Assembly: GCA_015056765.1 (NCBI GenBank) | Contig: SVFQ01000014.1 | Location: forward strand, 1 to 64,000 | Reading direction: 5' to 3' | Length of the DNA: 64,000 nucleotides | DNA from: Lachnospiraceae bacterium | Lineage (GTDB): Bacteria > Bacillota > Clostridia > Lachnospirales > Lachnospiraceae | Shown: piece after piece, positions 9,101-16,268 of the stretch | How positions within the stretch are numbered: position 1 is the stretch's first letter | Layout of the letters: each line of letters starts with the position of its first letter | Notes under the pieces: generated by a model | The model's input: the letters and a program-made list of their open reading frames with translations, nothing else | Told to the model about the DNA's origin: nothing | The model's database searches: none | Program-made: the position numbers and the translations under genes

Positions 9101-9658
9101 CCAAACTTCTACTTTCTGTACTTCATGAGAGGTACGGAAACCATCAAAGAAGTTGATAAAAGGTACTTTACCTTTAATCGCTGCCAAATGTGCAACAGGA
9201 GTAATATCCATTACTTCCTGTACGCTGGAAGATGCCAGCATTGCGCAACCTGTCTGGCGGCAAGCATACACGTCAGAGTGATCACCAAAGATGTTCAGCG
9301 CATGGCTAGCAATTGCTCTTGCTGCTACGTTGAATACACCAGGAAGGGATTCACCGGCTACTTTATACAAGTTAGGAATCATCAACAGAAGACCCTGAGA
9401 TGCAGTATAGGTAGTTGTAAGCGCACCTGCTGCGAGAGAACCATGTACAGCACCAGCTGCACCGGCTTCTGATTCCAGTTCCGTTACTTTTACAGTCTGT
9501 CCAAAGATATTCTTACGGTCAGCTGTTGCCCATTCATCTGTAGCTTCTGCCATAGGAGATGAAGGGGTAATAGGATAAATGGCTGCCACGTCACTATACG
9601 CATAAGATACGTGAGCGGCTGCGGTATTACCATCCATCGTCAGTTTTTTTCTGCTCAT
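6125..9658 (-). CDS. nifJ: Pyruvate:ferredoxin (flavodoxin) oxidoreductase
   Basis: This single-chain homodimeric enzyme oxidises pyruvate to acetyl-CoA and CO2 and reduces ferredoxin, the central step of clostridial fermentation. Its 1177 residues match the family. The order is the N-terminal pyrimidine-binding domain (A-I-Y-P-I-T-P-S-S-P-M), the CoA-binding and gamma regions, an 8Fe ferredoxin domain with C-I-Q-C-N-R-C near residue 693 and C-T-G-C-G-S-C near 744, the proximal cluster C-G-G-C-G-E-T-P near 819, and the TPP motif G-G-D-G-W-A-Y near 964. The start MSRKKLTMDG follows TAAGGAGG; the ORF is open further upstream without a ribosome site. It is monocistronic. The ~200-bp upstream gap contains candidate operators. 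Reduced ferredoxin would feed the Ech hydrogenase encoded downstream of this block. Confidence 0.97.
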   Translation of the reverse strand: MSRKKLTMDGNTAAAHVSYAYSDVAAIYPITPSSPMAEATDEWATADRKNIFGQTVKVTELESEAGAAGAVHGSLAAGALTTTYTASQGLLLMIPNLYKVAGESLPGVFNVAARAIASHALNIFGDHSDVYACRQTGCAMLASSSVQEVMDITPVAHLAAIKGKVPFINFFDGFRTSHEVQKVEVWDYEDLKDMADMDAIMEFRKNALNPNHARQMGSAQNPDIFFQAREACNKNYDALPAIVEEYMNKVNAKIGTHYGLFDYYGAPDAEHVIIAMGSVCQTIEETIDYLSKQGQKVGLIEVHLYRPFSAQHLIDKIPASVKQISVLDRTKEPGSIGEPLYLDVVAALHESKFKDVPIFSGRYGLGSKNTTPSHINAIYQNNTKKRFTVGIVDDVTNLSLDVKEHLHTEPTDRVSCKFWGLGADGTVGANKNSIKIIGNHTDKYVQAYFDYDSKKSGGLTTSHLRFGDSPIKSTYLIEKADFVACHNPAYMRKYNMVQDIKDNGTFLLNCQWTDEELEKELPGQVKRYLAEHHVNFYVIDGIEIGKKIGLGGRINTVLQSAFFTLANIIPVEDAKKYMKDAAEHSYRKKGDKVVQMNFDAIDAGSNAFRKIEIPASWANCTDEPLGVESIPDRKEVTDFVEKIQKPINAAVGNNLPVSTFLDYVDGSTPSGTSAHERRNVAVDVPVWNSENCIQCNRCSIVCPHAVIRPVALTEEEAAKAPASMKTMDMIGMPGYKFAMTISVVDCTGCGSCANVCPGKMGNKALTMESSAENQDAQSAFDFGKALPEKTEVVEKFKASTVKGSQFKKPLLEYSGACGGCGETPYAKLVTQLFGERMYIANATGCSSIWGNSSPSTPYTVNEKGQGPAWSNSLFEDAAEFGYGMSLAQKAIRARLRDEVCALADKDASLKEAATEWVDTFTTGATNGPATEKLVAALEKSSAPEAKAILDEKDFLAKKSQWIFGGDGWAYDIGFGGLDHVLASGQDINIMVFDTELYSNTGGQSSKATPVGSTAKFAAGGKEVKKKDLASIAMSYGYVYVAQISMGADYNQTVKAIAEAEAYEGPSLIIAYAPCINHGIKVGMSKAQTEEEKAVKTGYWHLFRYNPALRGEAGKSAFSLDSKAPTEEYKDFLAGENRYAALQKSNPEKAEKLFTEAEQVAKDRYTYLNKLVTLYGNE

Positions 9659-9723
9659 TTTCTGCCTCCTTATATATAGAACTCGCATTTCATTTATTTC
9701 CGATTTTGAAATCACGAGTCACA

Positions 9724-9743
9724 TGTACAAATTCAATTGTACA
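9724..9743. promoter_or_regulatory. Palindrome upstream of PFOR, possible operator
   Basis: Perfect inverted repeat TGTACAA-N6-TTGTACA, 66 bases before the PFOR start codon. The regulator is unknown. Confidence 0.4.
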
Positions 9744-9769
9744 CCTTTTATAGGCTTTTTGCCATATTC

Positions 9770-9787
9770 TTTTGTGTGTTTTGTGTG
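9770..9787. repeat. Tandem 9-bp repeat in the PFOR upstream region
   Basis: Two exact copies of TTTTGTGTG side by side, followed by TTTTAC. The function is unknown; it lies between two palindromic elements. Confidence 0.5.
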
Positions 9788-9804
9788 TTTTACAGAGGCA
9801 TAGA

Positions 9805-9822
9805 TTGTTATTTTTGTAACAT
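9805..9822. promoter_or_regulatory. Rex-like operator candidate upstream of PFOR
   Basis: TTGTTA-N6-TAACAT matches the outer halves of the clostridial Rex consensus (TTGTTAA-N4-TTAACAA) at 11 of 12 positions; the two inner flanking bases do not match. Rex is an NADH/NAD sensor that represses fermentative genes. It could equally be chance in AT-rich DNA, or belong to the end of the GH13 transcript. Confidence 0.3.
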
Positions 9823-9857
9823 TTTTCCAAATGGCGCTTCTTCACGCTAAACCAAAG

Positions 9858-11156
9858 CTAGCATAGTTTCCAAAAATGTACACTCATAGGTGCCAGCATG
9901 CTTCCACCGGAAAAATCGTGTTGTTCTCCGGTCAACAAATCAATTGCTTGTCCACCGCCTGCATCAAAATGTGCCATAAACTCCTGATCATCCGCATTGA
10001 CAGCAATCAAAATGCGTTCTCCTTCGAAGTTTCTTGCAAATACGCATTGCCGATTGGTAAGGAGCAGATTTTGAAAATCACCATATGCTAAGGCCTTTGT
10101 TTCTTTTCTTGCCTTCACCATGGCTGCTATCTGATCGGTTAGGGCATTCCACTCAGGACTTTGAATGGTAGGGCGTAGTACAGCATCTCCCTCTTCTTTT
10201 CGCCCTTCCAACCCCCACTCACTTCCATAATAGATACAGGGGATGCCGGGCATACCAAAGACAAGTCCATAAATCAAAGGTAAATGTTCTTTTCGTTGTA
10301 AAATACTTGCCACCCTGGTGACGTCGTGATTATCGCAAAAGCTTAAAAGATGCTTTCCTTTGTACAAGGTCCACTGTTCCGGTCCGAACTGTCTTAACAA
10401 GGAATGGACGATTTCGAATAGGTTCATGGAGTTTAAAGCAGAGTACAATCCCTTGTAACACTCATAATTCGTGACAGAATGACACATTTCATCATTCATC
10501 CATTGGTTATAATCTCCGTGCAACGTTTCACCCAATAAGAAGAAATCCGTTTTTTTCTCTGTGGTATGCTGACGCAGTCTCTTCAAAAACTCCCGGTCCA
10601 GACAATATGCCACATCTAAACGTAGACCATCGATGTCATAATCTTCTATCCACTTGTCCACGCAGGATAGTAAATACTCTACCACTTCCGGATTTTGCAA
10701 ATTCAGCTTAACAAGCTCAAAGTGTCCTTCCCATCCTTCATACCATAGATGGTCGCCATATCCGTTGTCTCCATCTAAGTTGATATAGAACCAGTGAAGA
10801 TACTTTGACTGCTCTCTTTTCTGCAACACATCCTGAAACGCCCAAAAGCCTCTCCCCACATGATTAAACACACCATCGAATAAAATACGAAAGCCGTCCC
10901 TATGTAAGGATGCGCAAACCTTCTGCAACTCCTCATTGCTTCCCAGCCTTTCATCTACCTTCAGATAGTCCTTCGTATCGTAACCATGATAATCCGAGGA
11001 AAAAAGTGGATTCAGTAACAACGTCACAATACCTAATTTTTTTAGGTGCGTCGAAAAATCCAAAATATGACTGATAGAATACTGTCCTTTTCCACCCAGT
11101 GCACCACATAATCCCAAGGGATAAATCTGATATACTACTGTTTCGTCATACCACAT
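9858..11156 (-). CDS. GH13 alpha-amylase family glycoside hydrolase (cytoplasmic)
   Basis: This 432-residue enzyme hydrolyses alpha-glucosidic bonds in short maltodextrin-type oligosaccharides. The (beta/alpha)8 barrel motifs are all present: D-G-V-F-N-H (region I), G-L-R-L-D-V-A with the nucleophile aspartate (region II), L-L-G-E-T with the acid/base glutamate (region III) and C-D-N-H-D-V (region IV). There is no signal peptide and no N-terminal carbohydrate-binding domain, so it is smaller than neopullulanases and probably acts on imported oligosaccharides. The ATG is preceded by AAGGAG. No transporter or other glycogen gene is adjacent, so the exact substrate is open. Confidence 0.87.
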   Translation of the reverse strand: MWYDETVVYQIYPLGLCGALGGKGQYSISHILDFSTHLKKLGIVTLLLNPLFSSDYHGYDTKDYLKVDERLGSNEELQKVCASLHRDGFRILFDGVFNHVGRGFWAFQDVLQKREQSKYLHWFYINLDGDNGYGDHLWYEGWEGHFELVKLNLQNPEVVEYLLSCVDKWIEDYDIDGLRLDVAYCLDREFLKRLRQHTTEKKTDFFLLGETLHGDYNQWMNDEMCHSVTNYECYKGLYSALNSMNLFEIVHSLLRQFGPEQWTLYKGKHLLSFCDNHDVTRVASILQRKEHLPLIYGLVFGMPGIPCIYYGSEWGLEGRKEEGDAVLRPTIQSPEWNALTDQIAAMVKARKETKALAYGDFQNLLLTNRQCVFARNFEGERILIAVNADDQEFMAHFDAGGGQAIDLLTGEQHDFSGGSMLAPMSVHFWKLC

Positions 11157-11291
11157 TTTCTTTTTTCTCCTTTCACACTTACCTATCTCTTTCGTGAATT
11201 TTCTTCACCGAAATTGTATCGAACAGTTTACATAATTTTGACTAATCCCGTTCTTTTTTCCGTTGACCACTTCAGTATTGCCCTCAAATCA

Positions 11292-11505
11292 CCATCCACA
11301 TTATCCACACAAATTTGTGGATATACGTGTCGATTTTTTGAAAAAAATGTGAAATTTAAGGCTTTTCCACAAAGTTATCCACAATATACACTCGTGTCAT
11401 AACCATTTTGGGGTGATTTTTCGTGTATAACTTTTCTACTCTGTCAAGGGAGATTTTGTTTTTTTCTTGTATTTATTCTCCAAATTTTTGGATTGTTTAT
11501 CCATC
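11292..11505. other. Cluster of DnaA boxes in an AT-rich intergenic region
   Basis: The 458-bp gap between the GH13 gene and the helicase has no gene. It holds two perfect DnaA boxes, TTATCCACA at 11301-11309 and 11375-11383. Near matches are ATATCCACA (minus, 11316-11324), TTTTCCACA (11363-11371), TTATACACG (minus, 11422-11430), CCATCCACA (11292-11300) and TTATCCATC (11497-11505). The following ~150 bp is very rich in A and T. This resembles an origin-like or DnaA-titration site. dnaA and dnaN are not in the window. Confidence 0.6.
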
Positions 11506-11614
11506 TTATGTAAACTAATTTGTTATTTGATAATATTGTTTTAATTCTTTCTTTAGAATTCCTTAATTTTTAGGCTTCTTTCCATTGACTGAATCGGTCT
11601 TACGCAAATTAGTG

Positions 11615-13972
11615 CTAAAATTGAGTCCAAAAATCAGATATCAATTTTCCAACTAAATTACGATTTGACTTTTCAAAATGACTCCATTCACGAGGAAAAA
11701 GCTTTTGATATCCACTTTGCAGGAACCGTTCATCCAGGAGAGCCACCACGCCAATATCCTCTGCAGTTCGGATTACACGTCCGGCAGCCTGCGCCACTTT
11801 ATTCATGCCGGGATACTGATAGGCATAGGCAAACCCGTCTCCGGATTTACCCCCAAAGAAATCCATCATCAATTCTCGTTCAAAGCATACCTGCGGAAGT
11901 CCTGTTCCCACTATGATTGCACCGATGAGGGATTCGTTCTTTAAATCAATACCTTCCGAGAAGATACCGCCAAGCACACAAAATCCTATGACACTACGAT
12001 TTTCATTTTCATCCAAAAAAGCATTTAAGAAGGCTTCTCTCTCCTCTTCTCTCATGCTTGTATCTTGCTTTAATATCTGCTGGGTACCATCCTCGTAATA
12101 CACTGCCATATATCTTTCGTAGATTTCTTCCATAAACTTATAGGAGGGGAAGAACACCATATAATTGCCGGTCTTCTGCTTTACAATCTCATAGATGTAC
12201 TCCGTAATGCGGTTATACTCGGCATCTCCACGTCTTGTATACTTACTGCTCACATCCGTTGCAATAAAAAGTCCCCTGCGACTTGAATCAAAGGTAGATT
12301 CCGCATATACCTCATAGTCTTCCTCTTCGCCGCCTAAAAGGCTCTTATAATACTGTATCGGCAAAAGCGTAGCAGAGAAAAGGATGGTAGAAACAGCCCG
12401 TTCCATGCAGGTTGCCAAATTGGAGGCCGGATTGACGCAAAAAAGTTTAAACATAAACTTATCCTCTTCTGTCAAAGTGCAATACATCCGGTAGGATTCA
12501 TCCATAGCCTCGTAAATCATCAGGAAGTGTGACACCACGAAATAACACTCCAATACCTGTTCCTTGACCGGGCTATCCTCTTTTTCCTCTAAGAATTTTT
12601 CAATTCTGGAAGACAGTCTTCCCAGCGCCAGCGCCAGTTTGTCGATATTGTTGACGATTCTGGGTACATCTCCCTCCTTCTTCAGTGCCAGTAGTTCCTT
12701 ATTACACTTTTCTATGGCCTTCCCGATAGAAGGTTCTTTCTCGATAATCTCCTTCTTCCAGGACAAAAAGTCCTCCTTGATCAGTACTGCGCTGTACATT
12801 TCTCTACCGCGTTCCAATAGATTATGTGCTTCGTCGATTAAAAAGATGGAATCTTTTCTCCTGCCCTCCGCAAAGAACCTACGCAAATAAACATGCGGAT
12901 CAAAAGCATAATTATAGTCTCCGATAATCCCATCCGCATATAAGCTCAAATCCAGGCAAAGTTCAAAGGGACAAACCTTATATTTCTCCGCATAGGCTTC
13001 TATGGTTTCTCTGGTGCATCCATGCTCCGAAATCAGTAAGTCATAAATTGCATCATTTACCCGGTCAAAATGTCCTTTGGCATAAGGACATGCCTCCGGA
13101 TTGCAGTCGCACTCCCCAGTAAAGCAGATTTTCTCCTTGGCAGTCAGGATAACAGTTTTAAACTGCAAGCCCTGCTCTCGAAGCTTCGCAAAAGCCTCCT
13201 CAGCTACCGTTCTGGTTATGGTCTTGGCTGTCAGGTAAAAGAGTCGTCTAGCCTTGCCCTCCCCCACCGCCTTTACAGCCGGAAATACAGTGGCAATGGT
13301 TTTTCCAGCACCGGTTGGCGCCTCAATAAAGAGCTTTTTCTGGTGATAGATGGTCTGATACACATAAGTCACCAGCTCCTTTTGCCCCGTGCGATAGGCA
13401 AAAGGAAAGGAAAGAGCCTTAATGCTTTTTACCTTCTTTTCATGCCATTCCACCTCGTATTTGGCCCATTTTGCATACCGGTTCATCAAATCCAGATAAT
13501 AATCCTGCAATTCCTCGTAGGTGTACTCTTTAAAAAAATAGCGAATTTCCTCTGTATCCAAATTACAGTAGGTCATTCGCACTCCCATTTTTTCTTTTTC
13601 ATATTCAGTTGCATAAAAGAACGCATAACACTTCGCCTGAGCCAAATGTACCGGCACAGGTTCTTTCATTTTATTCACGTCCTTATAGATTCCTTTAATT
13701 TCGTCTATGGTAACCAGTGGTGCATTCTCATCAAGACCATCTATGATGCCATCTGCCCTACCGTCTACAAGTAAGGTATAGCCATCCCCTTCATAGGCAT
13801 AGGACAAGGCCACCTCCGCCTGATAATCCCCTCCGGCTTCCTTCTGAAGCTTACGATGGATACGGCTTCCGGCCTGCATGGCATCCTCCGGCGCCACATG
13901 GCGCCTATTGTCGATGTCGCCCTCTCGCATGAGAAACTCCACCAGTCCCCTAACAGATATGGTTAATTCCAT
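11615..13972 (-). CDS. PD-(D/E)XK nuclease - XPD/DinG-type DNA helicase fusion
   Basis: This 785-residue protein joins a RecB/Cas4-like nuclease to a superfamily 2 Fe-S helicase. Residues 1-180 carry the nuclease motifs G-S-R-I-H39, L-L-V-D70, D-E91-I-K93 and Q112-x3-Y116. The helicase has Walker A A-P-T-G-A-G-K-T (218-225), cysteines at 283/288/290/295 and 334/339 suited to the XPD 4Fe-4S cluster, the D-E-A-H box (380-383) and a C-terminal Q-A-A-G-R-V-I-R motif VI. It should unwind and cut DNA in repair or recombination; the exact role is unknown. The ATG overlaps the hypE stop as TAATG, with GAGGA upstream. A TTG two codons earlier lacks proper spacing. Confidence 0.85.
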   Translation of the reverse strand: MELTISVRGLVEFLMREGDIDNRRHVAPEDAMQAGSRIHRKLQKEAGGDYQAEVALSYAYEGDGYTLLVDGRADGIIDGLDENAPLVTIDEIKGIYKDVNKMKEPVPVHLAQAKCYAFFYATEYEKEKMGVRMTYCNLDTEEIRYFFKEYTYEELQDYYLDLMNRYAKWAKYEVEWHEKKVKSIKALSFPFAYRTGQKELVTYVYQTIYHQKKLFIEAPTGAGKTIATVFPAVKAVGEGKARRLFYLTAKTITRTVAEEAFAKLREQGLQFKTVILTAKEKICFTGECDCNPEACPYAKGHFDRVNDAIYDLLISEHGCTRETIEAYAEKYKVCPFELCLDLSLYADGIIGDYNYAFDPHVYLRRFFAEGRRKDSIFLIDEAHNLLERGREMYSAVLIKEDFLSWKKEIIEKEPSIGKAIEKCNKELLALKKEGDVPRIVNNIDKLALALGRLSSRIEKFLEEKEDSPVKEQVLECYFVVSHFLMIYEAMDESYRMYCTLTEEDKFMFKLFCVNPASNLATCMERAVSTILFSATLLPIQYYKSLLGGEEEDYEVYAESTFDSSRRGLFIATDVSSKYTRRGDAEYNRITEYIYEIVKQKTGNYMVFFPSYKFMEEIYERYMAVYYEDGTQQILKQDTSMREEEREAFLNAFLDENENRSVIGFCVLGGIFSEGIDLKNESLIGAIIVGTGLPQVCFERELMMDFFGGKSGDGFAYAYQYPGMNKVAQAAGRVIRTAEDIGVVALLDERFLQSGYQKLFPREWSHFEKSNRNLVGKLISDFWTQF

Positions 13973-14964
13973 TAGCAAATCCTCGGTAGTCCTTCTCCAA
14001 TCAGCTCCGTCACCACACGCATACCGCCTACTGCAGTATGCAAAAGCACTTTGCTGTCCTTTTCGTGGGTAACCTCCCCTATCACAGCAGCTTTCTCCCC
14101 ATACTTACTGCTTTTCATGCAATCAAGGGCTATATCCGCGTATTTGGCAGGTAACGCCAGAATCATCTTGCCTTCGTTTCCCATGTATAAAGGATCCAGA
14201 CCCAATAATGAAGCAAAGCCTTTTACAGCCGGGCTTACCGGTATCTTTGTCTCCTGAATTTCAATGCAGCACTGTGAAGCAACTGCAAATTCATGCAACA
14301 CCGTGCCCAGTCCGCCTCTTGTTACATCTCTCATGGCATGCAGCGGAATACCGGCGGCTTTTAATTTCTCTACCATTTCGCATAAGGGCGCATTATCGCT
14401 CTTCATGTCATTTTCTATTTCCATACGCTGGCTTAGAATAGTGGCGTGATGCTCTCCCATTTCTCCGGAAACCAGGATCACATCCCCTTCTTCCAAATGA
14501 CTGCTGCTGACATTTACAGTATCCGGAACAAATCCTACACCGGCCGTATTGATGTAGATTCCGCCCTTTCCCTGGATAACCTTGGTATCTCCGGCCACGA
14601 TGAGAACCCCTGCTTCCTTAGCAGTCTCTGCCATAGACGCTACCACCCTCTCCAGCGTAGCCATTTCCACGCCCTCTTCCAGGATAAATCCACACGTCAG
14701 ATACTTGGGAGTCGCTCCACTCATAAGCAAATCATTTACCGTACCACAAACGCACAATCTTCCGATATCTCCACCGGGAAACTCGATGGGATCCACTACA
14801 AAGCTATCTGTGGTCATGGCGATTCTTCCGCTTCCCGATACCACAGCAGCATCTTCCATTTGATCTAGTACATCATTTTGAAAATATTTAGCAAAAACAG
14901 CACCAATCAGTTCGGAGGTAGCCCTTCCGCCACTTCCGTGTGCCAAAGTAATTCTGTCTGTCAT
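13972..14964 (-). CDS. hypE: Hydrogenase maturation protein HypE (carbamoyl dehydratase)
   Basis: HypE takes the carbamoyl group from HypF on its C-terminal cysteine and dehydrates it to a thiocyanate, the source of the two cyanide ligands of the [NiFe] centre. The 330 residues start with the conserved H-G-S-G-G-R motif and end with P-R-I-C, whose last residue is the carbamoyl-accepting cysteine. The AIRS-type ATP site includes V-D-P-I-E-F-P-G-G-D and R-D-V-T-R-G-G-L. It follows hypD by 45 bases and overlaps the helicase start by one base. Confidence 0.96.
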   Translation of the reverse strand: MTDRITLAHGSGGRATSELIGAVFAKYFQNDVLDQMEDAAVVSGSGRIAMTTDSFVVDPIEFPGGDIGRLCVCGTVNDLLMSGATPKYLTCGFILEEGVEMATLERVVASMAETAKEAGVLIVAGDTKVIQGKGGIYINTAGVGFVPDTVNVSSSHLEEGDVILVSGEMGEHHATILSQRMEIENDMKSDNAPLCEMVEKLKAAGIPLHAMRDVTRGGLGTVLHEFAVASQCCIEIQETKIPVSPAVKGFASLLGLDPLYMGNEGKMILALPAKYADIALDCMKSSKYGEKAAVIGEVTHEKDSKVLLHTAVGGMRVVTELIGEGLPRIC

Positions 14965-15009
14965 TTTTTTGTCCTTATATCTTCCCTTCTGTTCTATGTA
15001 GGGATTCTT

Positions 15010-16044
15010 TTACGCTTCGCTGGTAAGCGCAGTAAAACAAGCACCCTCTCCCGATACCATGCAAGCCCCTTGGGGATGCTCCACGGTACATACCGTTCCG
15101 AAAAGCGGGCATTCCTTGCTTTCTATCTGTCCCGTCAGGACTTTTGCACACTGGCAAGCCTTATTGTGTACATTATCCTGGTCCAAAGCCCTAGAACCCA
15201 TGTCATACTTCTCATAATCCGGTCTTAAATACATGCCGGAATCCGGAATGCTACCCATCCCTCTCCAGGTAGCTGCTCCCGGCTCAAAGTATCTATTCAC
15301 CAGAGCCTGTGCCTCTGTATTTCCTTCTTTGGTTACCACAGAGGGATAGAGATTCATCACCTTCCCTTGGCCTTTCAGACGCACCAAGGCATAAATGGAT
15401 GCAAGCAATTCTTCCGCTTCAAAGCCGCTTACCACAAAAGGCAAGTCAAACCTTTGGGCAAGGGGAACAAAAAGCTCACTTCCCGTAATGACACTGACGT
15501 GTCCCGGTGCCAAGAATCCATCTACATTATGCTGATTCTCACACACCCAGGAAATAACAGGAGGCATTACCTTTAGCGAAGTCAGAAGTTTCAAATTGGT
15601 AATCTTCTTTTCTTCCGCTTTTTGTAATAAAACCGCATAGATTGGCGTAGTAGTCTCAAAGCCCACCGCAGCAAATACATAGGTGGTCTCCGGATGTTTC
15701 TCACATAATTTCAAAGTATCTAAAGGGGAATACACCATCTGAACCTTAGCGCCATCTGCCCCGGCATCTCGTAGAGAGCCCTTACTTCCGGGCACTCGTA
15801 ACATATCTCCAAAGCTGACTAACACATGTTCCTCCATCTTTGCAATTTCAATGCATCGATCGATATAGGAGGTGACTGTTACGCAAACCGGACAGCCAGG
15901 TCCGGAAATAAGCTTGATTTTGGGTGAAAGAAGTTTTCGAATACCGGTGTGAGAAATGGACGCCGTATGGGTTCCACACACCTCCATGATTCTAACCTCT
16001 TCCCCATCATAGTCTCGCAAATAATCCAGTATCTCCTGTTTCAC
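15010..16044 (-). CDS. hypD: Hydrogenase maturation protein HypD
   Basis: HypD is the Fe-S scaffold on which, together with HypC, the Fe(CN)2CO unit is assembled. The 344 residues contain the conserved C-G-T-H-T (near residue 23), G-P-G-C-P-V-C (near 49), G-F-E-T-T-T and a cysteine-rich C-terminus (A-C-Q-C-A, C-P-L-F-G-T-V-C, G-A-C) that binds the 4Fe-4S cluster. The start overlaps the hypC stop by four bases, so translation is probably coupled and gives balanced amounts of the two partners. Confidence 0.97.
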   Translation of the reverse strand: MKQEILDYLRDYDGEEVRIMEVCGTHTASISHTGIRKLLSPKIKLISGPGCPVCVTVTSYIDRCIEIAKMEEHVLVSFGDMLRVPGSKGSLRDAGADGAKVQMVYSPLDTLKLCEKHPETTYVFAAVGFETTTPIYAVLLQKAEEKKITNLKLLTSLKVMPPVISWVCENQHNVDGFLAPGHVSVITGSELFVPLAQRFDLPFVVSGFEAEELLASIYALVRLKGQGKVMNLYPSVVTKEGNTEAQALVNRYFEPGAATWRGMGSIPDSGMYLRPDYEKYDMGSRALDQDNVHNKACQCAKVLTGQIESKECPLFGTVCTVEHPQGACMVSGEGACFTALTSEA

Positions 16045-16259
16045 TTCACTGCATCCTCCAGCTCTGCAAATAAATCAGCGATTTCTTCATGCTCAGCGCG
16101 AGATACTTTTTGAATGATGAGTCCTGCATGCACAAGCACATAATCTCCCACTTCTACAGGTGTGAGTCCCGCTTCCGCATGTACGATATTTCCCTGAAAA
16201 TCCACATCTGCTATGGTGCCGTTAAGTGCTATGACTTTCCCTGAAGATGCTACACACAT
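16041..16259 (-). CDS. hypC: Hydrogenase maturation chaperone HypC
   Basis: This small chaperone of 72 residues begins M-C-V-A; after methionine removal the cysteine binds the iron of the nascent cofactor and hands it to the hydrogenase large subunit. The G-D-Y-V-L-V-H-A-G motif of the OB-like fold is present. It lies nine bases after hypF and overlaps hypD. Only one copy is seen, as expected when a single [NiFe] enzyme is served. Confidence 0.96.
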   Translation of the reverse strand: MCVASSGKVIALNGTIADVDFQGNIVHAEAGLTPVEVGDYVLVHAGLIIQKVSRAEHEEIADLFAELEDAVK

Positions 16260-16268
16260 GATTGCCTC

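Noticed and set aside
6359..9472. Several long open frames antisense to PFOR (largest about 180-208 codons)
   Set aside because: They run opposite a clearly conserved PFOR gene, lack ribosome sites and have cysteine/isoleucine-rich translations without domains, as expected for shadow frames.
13070..13774. A 234-codon frame antisense to the nuclease-helicase
   Set aside because: No domain or ribosome site; the opposite strand encodes all catalytic motifs of the helicase.
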